From Clavibacter sp. B3I6 (GTDB taxonomy: Bacteria; Actinomycetota; Actinomycetes; Actinomycetales; Microbacteriaceae): DNA of 64,000 bases. This document shows positions 51,290 to 60,545 of this stretch, piece after piece. Location: assembly GCF_030816895.1 (NCBI RefSeq), contig NZ_JAUSYL010000001.1, positions 1,798,001 through 1,862,000 on the forward strand, written 5' to 3'. The notes under the pieces were generated by a model. It did not search any database and was not told the origin of the DNA. It saw only the letters and a program-made list of their open reading frames with translations. Position numbers and translations under genes: made by a program. Numbering within the stretch: position 1 is the stretch's first letter; each line of letters opens with the position of its first letter.

Positions 51290-52029
51290 CGGAGGCCGTC
51301 CGCGGTGGCGAGGGCGCCGGGGCGCGGAGGACGCACCCGGTGGCCGATCTCGTCGAGGAGGACCTCGTCCTCGCCCGCCTCCAGGGCGTCGACGGCCCGA
51401 ACCGCGAGGACGGATGCCCCGAGCTCCGGGACCTGCGCCGCGACGGGCGCGCTGCCCCCGAACCCCAGCCGCGCGACCGTCACGGTCGTCCCCTGCGCGC
51501 GGAGCGCCGCACGAGCGTGGTCGCTGATGGACGCGGCGGCGGCCCTGCTGGCGCTGCAGCCCATCCCCTCGGTCGTCCAGGACAGCGTCGACAGGATGTT
51601 CAGCATCGCGCCGCCGCCGTTCGCGCCGAGCACGGGCGCCATGGCCCGGGTGACCGACAGGAGCCCGAACACGTCGACGTCGAAGTCGCGGCGGAAGGAG
51701 GCGACGCTCCCGTCGAGCAGGTCGGCGAAGCCGTCGAGCCCCGGGGTGCTGACCACGACGGTCGCGTCACCCGCCATCCCGGCGAGGCGGGCCACGGCCG
51801 CGTCGTCTCGGACGTCGACGGCGAGCGGCACGATCCGCGGGTCCCGGTCCATCGACGGCGTGCGCGCTGTCACGTAGACCTTCGAGGCGCCGCGCGCGAG
51901 CAGCTCCTCGACGATCGACGGGCCGATGCCACGCCGACCTCCCGCGCTGCGTCGCCCGCCTGTGCTGTGTTGCCCGCCCATGCCGCGTTGCCCGCCTGTC
52001 ACCAGCGCGACCGATCCGTCGACGTCCAT
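51286..52029 (-). CDS. SDR family protein with an expanded Rossmann loop
   Basis: 247 residues from the ATG at 52029. VALVTGGQRGMG begins the NAD(P) loop but is followed by three additional units, giving GGQRGM-GGQHST-GGRRSA-GGRRGI before PSIVEELLARGASKVYVTAR. The rest is a normal SDR: VDVRDDAAVARL, VVVSTPGLDG replaces NNAG, ILSTLSWTTEGMGCSASRAAAASISDHAR is the active-site region, where Tyr of YxxxK is not evident (CSASRAA). The lost catalytic pair and loop expansion suggest it is not a standard enzyme. Confidence 0.8.
   Translation of the reverse strand: MDVDGSVALVTGGQRGMGGQHSTGGRRSAGGRRGIGPSIVEELLARGASKVYVTARTPSMDRDPRIVPLAVDVRDDAAVARLAGMAGDATVVVSTPGLDGFADLLDGSVASFRRDFDVDVFGLLSVTRAMAPVLGANGGGAMLNILSTLSWTTEGMGCSASRAAAASISDHARAALRAQGTTVTVARLGFGGSAPVAAQVPELGASVLAVRAVDALEAGEDEVLLDEIGHRVRPPRPGALATADGLR
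51925..51996 (-). repeat. Four 18-bp tandem repeats inside the SDR glycine loop
   Basis: Read on the minus strand, four consecutive in-frame 18-mers: GGCGGGCAACGCGGCATG (51996-51979), GGCGGGCAACACAGCACA (51978-51961), GGCGGGCGACGCAGCGCG (51960-51943), GGAGGTCGGCGTGGCATC (51942-51925). They encode GG(Q/R)(R/H)(G/S)x units that copy the TGGxRGIG nucleotide-binding motif. Confidence 0.85.
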
Positions 52030-52219
52030 GCATCCGCTCCATCCCGCCCCTGTCGGAGCTCCAGCCGCCGGGGCGTTCGACCCCGACCCGAGCAATGCTG
52101 ACGGCTGCGCGACAGGCGCTCATCCGTAGGACCACCCACAGCGCCGATCCGCTCCGGTGCCGTCGAATGCCCCCTCGCCGCGCGTGCTCGGAGGCGAGGG
52201 GGACGCGGCGACCGCGAAG

Positions 52220-52245
52220 AGGGGGAGCGCGCCTGCGCTCCCCCT
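52220..52245 (-). terminator. Hairpin terminator after the hydrolase pseudogene
   Basis: AGGGGGAGCGC (52220-52230) and GCGCTCCCCCT (52235-52245) form a perfect 11-bp stem with a 4-nt loop, about 70 nt past the hydrolase stop. Confidence 0.65.
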
Positions 52246-52313
52246 CCCCGTCATGACGCCCGTCGTCGGATGCGCCGCCCGGTGATCCGGACCGGCTCCC
52301 GGCGTGCGTCGCC

Positions 52314-53073
52314 CTAGCGCGTCGCGGCCGCCGCCTCCCGGATGAGGTCGGCGACGGTGTGCGCCTCGACGACCATCGCGAGGTGGCCGGCGGCGACGCG
52401 GACGAGGTGCGAGCCGGCGCGCTCGGCCATGAAGACCTGGGTCTCGACGGCGATGCTGTGGTCGTCGTCGCCGGCGAGGTACCAGGAGGGCAGCGTCTGC
52501 CAGGCCTGGTCGGCGTCCGCGGGCTCGTTCAGGGCGCCGTAGGTGATGGGGCGCTGGTTGGCGGAGTAGCGGTTGACGTCGGCGGTGGTGAGACCGCTGG
52601 CGAAGCCCCCGGCGAACGCTCCGGGCTTGAGGTAGAGGTCGACGTCGTGCTCGCCGAAGTGCACCATGTCGAACAGGGCGCCGGCGTCGACGGGACCTGC
52701 CTTGCTGGAGAGCTCGAGGATCGTCTCGCCGGCGGCGGGGACGAACGCGTTGAGGAACACGAGCGCCTGCACGTCGGGGTGACGGTGGGCGACGCTGCTG
52801 ATCAGCGCGCCGCCGTAGGAGTGGCCGACGAGGACGACGGGGCCGGTGGTGCGGTGCTCGATGAAGGACGAGAGGTAGTCGGTGTCGGCGTGGAGCGAGC
52901 GCAGCGGGTTGGCGAAGTTGACGACGGTGTAGCCGTCGGCGGTGAGGAGGTCGCGGACCCGGGAGAAGGGGGTCGCGTCGCTCCATGCGCCGTGGACGAA
53001 CGACGACGGTCGGCTTCGGGGTCGTCGGGGTGGTGGTCTCTGTGGCGGTCGTGGGGAGGGTCGTGTCGGTCAT
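52314..53073 (-). pseudogene. Frameshifted alpha/beta hydrolase (paralog of the adjacent gene)
   Basis: From the ATG at 53073 the frame reads MTDTTLPTTATETTTPTTPKPTVV, then an extra G near 53000 shifts it; after that base the frame FVHGAWSDATPF through VGHSYGGALIS to LIREAAAATR runs to the TAG at 52314. The whole is 760 nt, one over a multiple of three. The core is about 80% like the intact hydrolase 57 nt upstream by eye. The N-terminal signal peptide is missing, so this copy would be cytosolic. It may be a pseudogene or a single-base sequencing error. Confidence 0.75.
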
Positions 53074-53129
53074 GTGCGTGGTCCTGTTCGTGAGGAGGTG
53101 GGTGATGCGCTGGATGAGGGTGCGGTGGG

Positions 53130-53978
53130 TCACTGGGCGGCTGTGGCGTCCTGGATGACCTTCACGGTCGCGGCGGGCTCGGCGACCATGGAGAGGTGCC
53201 CGGCCTCGAGCTCGGTGACCGTCGATCCGGCGCGCTCGGCCATGAAGAGCTGGGTCTCGAGGGCGATGCTGTGGTCCTCGGTCCCGGCGATGTACCAGGA
53301 CGGGAGCCTCTTCCAGGCGGGGTCCGCGCCGGCCGGCTCGTCGAGCGCCGCGTAGGTGATGGGGCGCTGGCCGGCGAAGAGCGTGGCGGTCTGGGCGTCG
53401 GAGAGGCCGTTGGAGAAGCCGCCGGCGAAGGCGTCCTCCTTCAGGTACAGGTCGACGTCGTGCTCGCCGAAGTGCGCCATGTCGAACAGCGCCGCGGCGT
53501 CGACGGGACCGGCCTTGCTGGAGAGCTCGAGGATCGTCTCGCCCGCCTCGGGCACGAAGGCGTTGACGTAGACGAGGGCCTTCACGTCGGGGTCGCTGGT
53601 GGCTGCGCCGCTGATGAGCGCGCCGCCGTAGGAGTGGCCGACGAGGACGACGGGGCCGCTGGTGCGGGTCTCCAGGAAGGAGGCGAGGTACGAGGTGTCG
53701 CCGGAGAGCGAGCGCAGCGGGTTGGCGAAGTCGACGACGGTGTAGCCGTCCTCGCCGAGCGCGCTGCTGACCTGGTCGAAGGCGCTGGAGTCGCTCCATG
53801 CGCCGTGGACGAACACGATCGTGGGCTTGGGCGCCTCGGCGGTCACCGCGACGGCGTCGCCGACGGCGGTCGGCGCGGCGGCGGGGCTGCAGCCGGCCAG
53901 CCCGGCGAGGGCGGCCGTGGCGGCGAGGGCGATGCCCGCGGTGCGGCGGGAGAAGGAGGAGCGGATCGAGCGGGACAT
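53130..53978 (-). CDS. Secreted alpha/beta hydrolase lipoprotein
   Basis: 282 residues. A lipoprotein signal with LAGC (Cys30) after a hydrophobic core. The mature domain has FVHGAWSDSSAF (oxyanion), VVLVGHSYGGALISGAA (nucleophile Ser about 129), VDAAALFDMAHFGEHDVDLYLKEDAFAGGFSNGL lid region, and TELEAGHLSMVAEP (His). This is the common HGAW-type hydrolase of actinobacteria. Divergent TetR gene upstream, with two operators between them. Confidence 0.9.
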   Translation of the reverse strand: MSRSIRSSFSRRTAGIALAATAALAGLAGCSPAAAPTAVGDAVAVTAEAPKPTIVFVHGAWSDSSAFDQVSSALGEDGYTVVDFANPLRSLSGDTSYLASFLETRTSGPVVLVGHSYGGALISGAATSDPDVKALVYVNAFVPEAGETILELSSKAGPVDAAALFDMAHFGEHDVDLYLKEDAFAGGFSNGLSDAQTATLFAGQRPITYAALDEPAGADPAWKRLPSWYIAGTEDHSIALETQLFMAERAGSTVTELEAGHLSMVAEPAATVKVIQDATAAQ

Positions 53979-54050
53979 GGGGTCTGCTTCCGGTTGGCGG
54001 TGCGAGGGGTTCCTGCGGCTCCACGAGGACCGCGGAGCCGGACGAGCTAC

Positions 54051-54072
54051 GTAGACGAACTAGTAACTCTAC
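54051..54072. promoter_or_regulatory. TetR operator copy 1 (palindrome with ACTAGT core)
   Basis: 22-bp imperfect palindrome: GTAGA (54051-54055) and TCTAC (54068-54072) flank a central ACTAGT (54059-54064). It is 73 nt upstream of the hydrolase start and AT-richer than its surroundings. Confidence 0.6.
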
Positions 54073-54149
54073 CTGCGAGCACCACTATGGAGGCCGGCGA
54101 CGGAAAGCGCAACCCCCGGATCCGCCGACTCCGATCCCGGTCGCGCCAT

Positions 54150-54169
54150 GTAGACGAACCAGTGACTCT
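54150..54169. promoter_or_regulatory. TetR operator copy 2
   Basis: Direct copy of the first, 18 of 20 bases identical (GTAGACGAAC then CAGTGACTCT), located 22 nt upstream of the tetR start. Two copies 99 bp apart suit control of both divergent genes. Confidence 0.6.
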
Positions 54170-54191
54170 CGCGGGCGTCTAGCATCGGTCC

Positions 54192-54854
54192 ATGACCCAG
54201 GAAGAGCGAGAGCCCGAAGCCCCCACGACCGCTGCCCCCGCGGCGACGCAGGACGATCCGGAGGGCGCGCCGACCCCGGCGCCCCGCACGGGAGCCCGCG
54301 GCGCCGCCACCCGGGAGCGCATCGTCGACGCCGCGGCGCAGCTCTTCTACGCGCAGGGCCTCCGGGCGGTGAGCGCGGACAGGATCATCGAGCTCGCCGG
54401 GATCACGAAGGTCACCTTCTACCGGCACTTCCGCACGAAGGACGACCTGATCGTGGCGTACCTGGAGCGGCGTGCGGCGTGGGAGCGCGACGCCGTCCGC
54501 GGTGCCAGCGAGGCGGCGCACGGCGACGTGGACGAGACCCTCCGCATGGTGAGCACGGGGATCGGGGCGGAGGCGTGCACGGCCGGATTCCGCGGCTGCC
54601 CGTTCATCAACGCCGCCGCCGAGTACGCCGATCCGGAGCACCCCGTGCGACGGGTCGTGGACTCCCACCGGGCGTGGTTCCTGTCGGCGCTGACGCAGCT
54701 CACCGAGGCGGCGGGCATCGAGGGCGGCGAGGCGGCGGACGAGCTGATGATGCTGCGCGACGGGGCGATGGTCAGCGGCTACCTCGGTGACGCGACGCAC
54801 GTGAGCGCGGCCCTGCTGTCCGCGAGCCGGGCCGTGATCGCGACCCGGAGGTGA
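54192..54854 (+). CDS. TetR family regulator of the hydrolase pair
   Basis: 220 residues. A ~35-residue Glu/Ala/Pro-rich N-terminal extension precedes the DNA-binding domain (ATRERIVDAAAQLFYAQGLRAVSADRIIELAGITKVTFYRHFRTKDDLIVAYLERRAAWERD). The CTAGFRGCPFINAAAEYADPEHPVRR stretch in the ligand domain is typical of the YcdC/AcrR-like subgroup. Divergent from the hydrolase with two matching operators in between; it probably represses hydrolase and itself. Confidence 0.88.
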   Translation: MTQEEREPEAPTTAAPAATQDDPEGAPTPAPRTGARGAATRERIVDAAAQLFYAQGLRAVSADRIIELAGITKVTFYRHFRTKDDLIVAYLERRAAWERDAVRGASEAAHGDVDETLRMVSTGIGAEACTAGFRGCPFINAAAEYADPEHPVRRVVDSHRAWFLSALTQLTEAAGIEGGEAADELMMLRDGAMVSGYLGDATHVSAALLSASRAVIATRR

Positions 54855-54982
54855 CCGTCACGGGGTGAAGGACCCCGCCGCACGGATGTCCGTGCTGGCA
54901 CGGATGGGCGCGGAGCGGCGTCTCCCTACCGTCGGATGCGTGGCTGGATCCCAGCCGCGGACACGCGACGAGATGAGACGAC

Positions 54983-56558
54983 ATGAAGAACGCCCACCCC
55001 GGCTACCCCGGCATCCACGGACTCGAGCCGGAGCCCGAGGTCCGCGTGTACGACTACATCGTCGTCGGCGGCGGCACCGCGGGCAGCGTCATCGCATCCC
55101 GCCTCAGCGAGGACCCCGACACCGAGGTCCTGCTCATCGAGGCCGGCTCCGCGACCGCCCTGCCCGAGATGGGCCTCCCCGGGATCTGGCCGCTCCTGCT
55201 CGGCAGCACGGCGAGCTGGGGCGAGTCCACCGTCGTGCAGGACTTCCTCGGCGTCCCCCTGGCCGCACCGCGCGGCAAGGCGCTCGGCGGGTCCTCCAGC
55301 ATCAACGGGCTCAACTTCCTCCGCGGCCACCGCTCCAGCTACGACGCGTGGACCGAGCAGGGCGCCACCGGCTGGGGCTTCGACGACCTCCTGCCCTTCT
55401 TCCGGGCCAGCGAGACCACCGTGGGACGCGACACCGCCCTGCGCGGCGTCGACGGCCCCCTGCTCGTCGGCCCGACGCCCGATCCGAGCCCCGTCGTCCT
55501 CCGCCGCCCTCGAGGCCGCGGCCGAGGCGGGTCACCCGCTCGTCGACGACGTCTCCTCCGGCGACGCGATCGGGTTCGGCCTCTCCGACGCGAACGTCCA
55601 CGACGGCCACCGCCAGAGCGCGGCGGACGCGTACCTGCGGCCGTTCGCCGACCGCGCCAACCTGCACATCGTCACCGACTCCGCGGCCCGACGCCTCATC
55701 ATCGACGACGGCATCTGCACCGGCGTGGAGTTCGGCGACGGCGTCGTGTTCGGGAGCGAGGCCGTCGCCCGACGCGAGGTCATCCTCACCGCCGGTGCCA
55801 TCGGCACCGCGCAGCTGCTGATGCTCTCCGGCGTGGGCCCCGCCGAACACCTCGGCGAGCACGGCATCGATGTCGAGCTGGACCTCCCCGGCGTGGGAGA
55901 GAACCTGCACGACCACCCCATGTCGACGCTCGTGTTCGAGCACAAGACGCCGTTGCAGGGCAACCCCGAGAACATCTACGGCCAGGGCGTCGGACTCATC
56001 CGCTCCACCGACAATGCTGAGCACCCCGACATGCAGATCCTGCTCATCAGCCAGCCATACCGCTCGCAGAACCTCTCCGGGCCGGACCCCGACGGCGGCT
56101 ACGCGATCGGCTTCTCCGCCATGCTCCCCCACAGCCGCGGCACCGTCCGGCTTGCCGACCGCAACCACCGCAGCACGCCGCTGATCGACCCGCAGTACCT
56201 CGCGGACGCCCGCGACCAGGAGGCGATGGTCACGGGGTACGGCATCGCCCGCCGCATCGCGGACGCGCACGCGCTGGACGACTGGCGAGGCGCCGAGTCC
56301 CAGCCCGGTCGCGCCCTCGAAGACGACGACGCGATCCTCGACTACGTCCGCGAGAGCCTCGTCGTCTACTTCCACTATGCCGGCACCTGCCGCGTGGGAA
56401 CCGACGAGATGGCGGTGGTCGACCCCGACCTCCGCGTCCGCGGCATCTCGCGCCTCCGCGTCGCCGACGCGTCCATCATGCCGTCGCCTATCTCTGCCAA
56501 CACGAACGCCACGGTGTTCGCGATCGCGGAGCGGGCAGCCCACCTCATCAGGGGCTAG
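54983..56558 (+). pseudogene. Frameshifted GMC family oxidoreductase (choline-dehydrogenase-like)
   Basis: Frame one from the ATG at 54983: YDYIVVGGGTAGSVIASRLSED (FAD GxGxxG), GKALGGSSSINGLNFLRGH (GMC signature 1). Near 55480-55503 the frame changes; from SSALEAAAEAGHPLVDDV on it continues to the TAG at 56558, with GAIGTAQLLMLSGVGPAEHL (signature 2) and YAGTCRVGTDEMAVVDPDLRVRGI plus the C-terminal H/N pair (MPSPISANTNATVFAIAERAA). Total length 1576 nt, one over a multiple of three. Either a sequencing slip in a GC-rich run or inactivation. Not recoverable as a single CDS. Confidence 0.8.
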
Positions 56559-56561
56559 CCG

Positions 56562-57722
56562 ATGGACACCGCACGCAGCGCCGATGTCATCGTCATCGGT
56601 GCCGGACCCGCCGGCCTCGCCGCAGCCCACGAGCTGATGCGCGCAGGCCGGCAGGTCCTGGTGCTCGAACGCGGCGACGCGGTCGCGACCAGCTGGCGCA
56701 CCCACCGGGAAGGGCTCCGTCTGCACACCGTCCGGCGGCTCTCCGGCCTGCCCGGTGCCCGCATCCCGAAGCGGTACGGCCGCTATCCGACGAGCGCGGA
56801 CCTCGTCCGCTACCTCGAGGGATACGCCGTCGACAGCGGCATCGACATACGCACAGGCGTCAGTGTCGTGGCGGTGGAGAAGCCGACCGCATCCGCGACG
56901 GCCGCGGGGTGGGTCGTGGTCACGGCAGACGGGGCGCGTCACCGTGCGGAGACCGTCGTGATGGCCACCGGCTACAACCGGGTCCCCTTCATCCCCGAGC
57001 TCCCCGGCCTGTCGGGCTACACCCGGCCCGTCATGCACGTGGCCGACTACCGCGGCGGTGACCACCTCGCCGGCACGGACGTCCTCGTCATCGGCGCCGG
57101 CAACGCCGCGGCGGAGGCGGCGACGGAGATGGTCGCCTCCGGTGCCGGGCGCATGCGCATGGCGGTCCGGACGACGCCGCACATCGTCCGTCGTCGGATC
57201 TGGGGCGTGCCCATGCAGGCCATCGCCATCGCGTCGAGCCTGGTGCCGGTGCGCATCGCGGACCGGGTCGCGGGGCTCCTCGCCCGGCTGACCGTCCCCG
57301 ATCTCTCCCGGCGGAGGCTCTCCCGCCCGCGATCGGACCTGTACACCCGCGTCGCCCGCGACCGATCCGTGCCGGTGCACGACACCGGGATCGTGAGGCT
57401 GCTGGAGTCCGGGCGGGTCACGCCCGTCGCCGCGGCCGTCGGGTTCCTGGGCGACCGGGTGCGCCTGGCCGACGGGTCGCTCGTGGACCCGGACGCCGTG
57501 GTGTTCGCGACCGGATACCGGCGCGGGCTCCAGGAGCTGCTGGGCGGCCTGGACCTGCTGGACGACCACGGTGATCCCCGTGCGCGGTCGGGCACCGCGG
57601 CGGCGCCGGGCTTCTACTTCGTCGGGTTCACGGTCACGGCGACCGGGGCGCTCCGCCAGATGGCGACGGACGCGCGGCGGGTCGCCCGCGCCGAGTCGCG
57701 CCGGCAGGCGCGGCGGCCCTAG
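56562..57722 (+). CDS. Flavin-containing monooxygenase-like FAD/NAD(P)-binding protein
   Basis: 386 residues. First Rossmann loop VIVIGAGPAGLAAAHELMRAGRQVLVLERG at about 9-38 binds FAD; second loop DVLVIGAGNAAAEAATEMVASGAGRMRMAVR binds NADPH; the ATGY motif (VVMATGYNRVPFIPELPG) and FATGYRRGLQELLGG and the MHVADYRGG segment are of the FMO/ArsO/CzcO class. It starts 3 nt after the GMC stop, so the two are one operon, perhaps a small oxidative pathway. Confidence 0.85.
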   Translation: MDTARSADVIVIGAGPAGLAAAHELMRAGRQVLVLERGDAVATSWRTHREGLRLHTVRRLSGLPGARIPKRYGRYPTSADLVRYLEGYAVDSGIDIRTGVSVVAVEKPTASATAAGWVVVTADGARHRAETVVMATGYNRVPFIPELPGLSGYTRPVMHVADYRGGDHLAGTDVLVIGAGNAAAEAATEMVASGAGRMRMAVRTTPHIVRRRIWGVPMQAIAIASSLVPVRIADRVAGLLARLTVPDLSRRRLSRPRSDLYTRVARDRSVPVHDTGIVRLLESGRVTPVAAAVGFLGDRVRLADGSLVDPDAVVFATGYRRGLQELLGGLDLLDDHGDPRARSGTAAAPGFYFVGFTVTATGALRQMATDARRVARAESRRQARRP

Positions 57723-60457
57723 TCGTCCCGGGTGATCAGCCGCGCGCGCGTCGCGGCGCCGGTCTTGCGGAGGATCGCCGCGACGTGCGATTCGACGGTC
57801 CGGACGCTGATGAAGAGCTGCGCCGCGATCTCCCTGTTGCTGCGCCCGTCCTGCAGGACCTCGAGCACGCCGAGCTCCGCACGGGTCAGGGCACCGGCCG
57901 GCCGCGTGCTGCCGACGGCCGCGAGGTCCTCCTCGACCTGCGCGAGGAGGCTCCGGTCCCCGGTCGGCAGGGCGCGCTCGCGAGCGGCGGCGACGTCGGC
58001 CCGCGCGTCGCCGACACGGCGCAGCCGCCGGAGGACGCGGGCGCGCTGCAGCAGCGCGAGGGCCTCGTCGGTCGGACGGCCCCCTGCCGCGGCGAGGGCG
58101 ATGGCGGTGCCCGCATGCGCGAGCGACCCCTCCAGATCCCCGCGCGAGGCGGACGCGATCGACGCGACGCGCTCCATCGCGATCCGCGAGATCGGCCGCT
58201 CCTGCCCCGTGAGGACGGCCCGCACCCGGTCGAGGTGCCGGTCGGCCTCGACCAGCTGCCCGGTCTGGAGCAGCGCCTCGACGAGGGGCAGATCGACGCG
58301 CGCACGGCTCCCCGGCTCCACGAGACCCGCGGCGTCGGCCAGCTCGACCGCGGCACGCAAGTGCCCGGCGGCCTCGTCCCACCGGCGTCGGGCAATTGCG
58401 GACAGCCCGAGGACCCCCTCCCGCTCGCGGGTCTCCCCGGGGTCGACATCGGGATCTGCGGCCCAGCGCGCGGCGACGCGGGCGAGGTCGTCATGGCGGG
58501 CGTCGGCGATGAGGAGCAGCGCCGCCGTCGTGCGCAGCGCGCGCGGCAGGGTCGGCGCGTCGGCGGCGTACCCGGACGCGGCGAAGCGGTCTCGCGCCGC
58601 GGGCAGGTCGTCGCCGATCAGGGCCGCGTGGGCGGCGTGGACGAGGAAGACCCGCTCGATGCCCTCCTTGCCCTCGTCGCGCGCCCACTCGGCCAGCGCG
58701 TCGAAGGCCCGCAGCGATGCGGCGGGGTCGTCCACCGCGTGCGCGAGGTACGCGGTGGTGGCGAGGCCGGTGTCCTCGAGACCCGCGACGATCTCGATGG
58801 ACTGCCGCCTGTCCATGTCGGCGATGCGCCCCCTGTCGAGTCCCGCGCCGTGCTCCACCTGCGCGGTGACCGCCGCGCGGAGGGCGCGGTGCACCGCGTT
58901 CGGCGCGTGCGCGCCGGCGAGGGACTCGAGCGCCGCCGCCGCCAGGGATGCGCGGGCGGGAACCGTCATGGTCGTGGACGCGGCGCCGTTGGCGTCGATG
59001 ATCCCCCGGCGCCGGTGCTGCGGCCGCACGCCCTGCGCCTGCTCCGCGAGGAGGCGGCCGACGGCGGCCGGCCCGGCGGACCCCAGCAGGCAGCTGACCG
59101 ACAGGGCCAGCCAGCAGTCGTACTGGTGCACGTCGAGGCCCGGCACCGAGACCCGTCCGAGCGCGCGGGTGCAGGCGGCGTGGTCGCCCGCGGAGAAGAG
59201 CTGCTGCGCCTGGTTGAGGAGCCGGTCCTGGAAGCGGGGGTCCGCCGGATCCGTGCGCTCCACGGACTGCGCGTCGAAGTGCGCCGAGCGGAGGCGCGCC
59301 CCTCGTCGGCGCAGGTCCGCGGCCGCCTTGGCCAGGGCGGTGGCCACGGTCTCATCCGGCCCCGGCGGGCGGCTCTGCTGGAGGTGCTGCGCGCGGATCA
59401 CGGTGTCATCGACCGCATGCGCGATGAACGCGTGCAGCTCCCGTCGGCGAGCGGGCCCCAGGCGCGCGACCGCCGCGGAGGCGTGCAGCGGGTGCCGGGT
59501 GCGCACGGTGGTCGTCGTGACGGAGAGGAAGCCGGCGGCCTCGGCCTCGTCCGTCGCCGAGGCGCTCATGCCGCTGAACTCCAGGACGTCGGCGAGCAGC
59601 GCGAGCGGCGGCCGGCCCAGGAGGGCGACGATCGAGACGATGTCGGCAGCCGGCGCGCTCATCGCACGGAGCCGCTCGGCGATGGCGATCGCGAGGGACG
59701 GCGGCGCCTGGAGCGTGCCGACCGGCAGCGCGCCGAGGTCGCCGATGACGCCGCGCTCGATGAGCTCGAGCGCCCACATCGGGTTCCCGCCGGTGTGATC
59801 CCGGAGGGCCGCGACCTGCGCCCGGGTGATGGTCGACGGCCACGCGGCCCGGGTCAGGACCTCCAGCTCGTCGACCGTCAGCCCGTCGAGCACGTGCACG
59901 TCACCCGCGTCGAAGGTCAGCCCCGTCGACGCGCCGGGGGCGGCGGGGCGAGGGCGGCTCATCGCGACGATGCGGACGGCCCCGGAGCGCGCCCGACGGG
60001 TCGCGCGCTCGACCGCGGCGAGCGACTCCGGGTCGGACCACTGCAGGTCGTCGACCAGGAGCACCACGCTCCGGGTCGCGGACAGCTCGGTGAGTATCCC
60101 CTCCAACGCGATCGCGGTCGCCAGCGCCGGCAGCTCCGCGTCCGCGCGCCTCCGGCCCAGGGCGACGTCGAGGATGAGCCGGTACTCGTCCTGGAGCGCG
60201 CCGATCGACGCCGGATCCAGCCCGCTGAGGAGATCCCACAGGGTGCTGTAGGTGGTGTGCCGCTCCGCGAACGACGGGCTCGCGCGGAGGACGAGGACCC
60301 CGGCCGCGGTCAGGCGCGCGGCGGCGGCCTCGAGGAGCGTCGACTTGCCCATGCCGGCCTCGCCGGTGATCAGGATCCGCGCGCCTCCCTCGGCCACGAC
60401 CGCGTCGATCAGGTCGGCGGCGTCCGCACGGGACACCATCTCGCGCATCAGATCCAT
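57719..60457 (-). CDS. Large LuxR-type ATPase regulator (LAL/AAA-HTH)
   Basis: 912 residues. N-terminal ATPase: Walker A GEAGMGKST at about 32-40, Walker B VVLLVDDLQWSD at about 130-141. A long TPR-like helical middle (about 400-830) is followed by a LuxR helix-turn-helix at about 846-905 (LTRAELGVLEVLQDGRSNREIAAQLFISVRTVESHVAAILRKTG). LAL regulators are activators of secondary metabolism or catabolic genes. It overlaps the end of the flavin gene by 4 nt, convergent, so its target may be that locus or another. Confidence 0.9.
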   Translation of the reverse strand: MDLMREMVSRADAADLIDAVVAEGGARILITGEAGMGKSTLLEAAAARLTAAGVLVLRASPSFAERHTTYSTLWDLLSGLDPASIGALQDEYRLILDVALGRRRADAELPALATAIALEGILTELSATRSVVLLVDDLQWSDPESLAAVERATRRARSGAVRIVAMSRPRPAAPGASTGLTFDAGDVHVLDGLTVDELEVLTRAAWPSTITRAQVAALRDHTGGNPMWALELIERGVIGDLGALPVGTLQAPPSLAIAIAERLRAMSAPAADIVSIVALLGRPPLALLADVLEFSGMSASATDEAEAAGFLSVTTTTVRTRHPLHASAAVARLGPARRRELHAFIAHAVDDTVIRAQHLQQSRPPGPDETVATALAKAAADLRRRGARLRSAHFDAQSVERTDPADPRFQDRLLNQAQQLFSAGDHAACTRALGRVSVPGLDVHQYDCWLALSVSCLLGSAGPAAVGRLLAEQAQGVRPQHRRRGIIDANGAASTTMTVPARASLAAAALESLAGAHAPNAVHRALRAAVTAQVEHGAGLDRGRIADMDRRQSIEIVAGLEDTGLATTAYLAHAVDDPAASLRAFDALAEWARDEGKEGIERVFLVHAAHAALIGDDLPAARDRFAASGYAADAPTLPRALRTTAALLLIADARHDDLARVAARWAADPDVDPGETREREGVLGLSAIARRRWDEAAGHLRAAVELADAAGLVEPGSRARVDLPLVEALLQTGQLVEADRHLDRVRAVLTGQERPISRIAMERVASIASASRGDLEGSLAHAGTAIALAAAGGRPTDEALALLQRARVLRRLRRVGDARADVAAARERALPTGDRSLLAQVEEDLAAVGSTRPAGALTRAELGVLEVLQDGRSNREIAAQLFISVRTVESHVAAILRKTGAATRARLITRDD

Positions 60458-60545
60458 GCCGCCCCGTCACCGTCGCGCCGACAGTACCGTGCTCGTGGTG
60501 CCGCGCCTCCCAGGAGGGCTCCGCCCGACCGGCCCGCGCGCGGGC

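Noticed and set aside
54983..56558. Programmed ribosomal frameshift in the GMC gene
   Set aside because: No slippery heptamer or downstream pseudoknot pattern is evident near 55480-55503; mutation or error is more likely.
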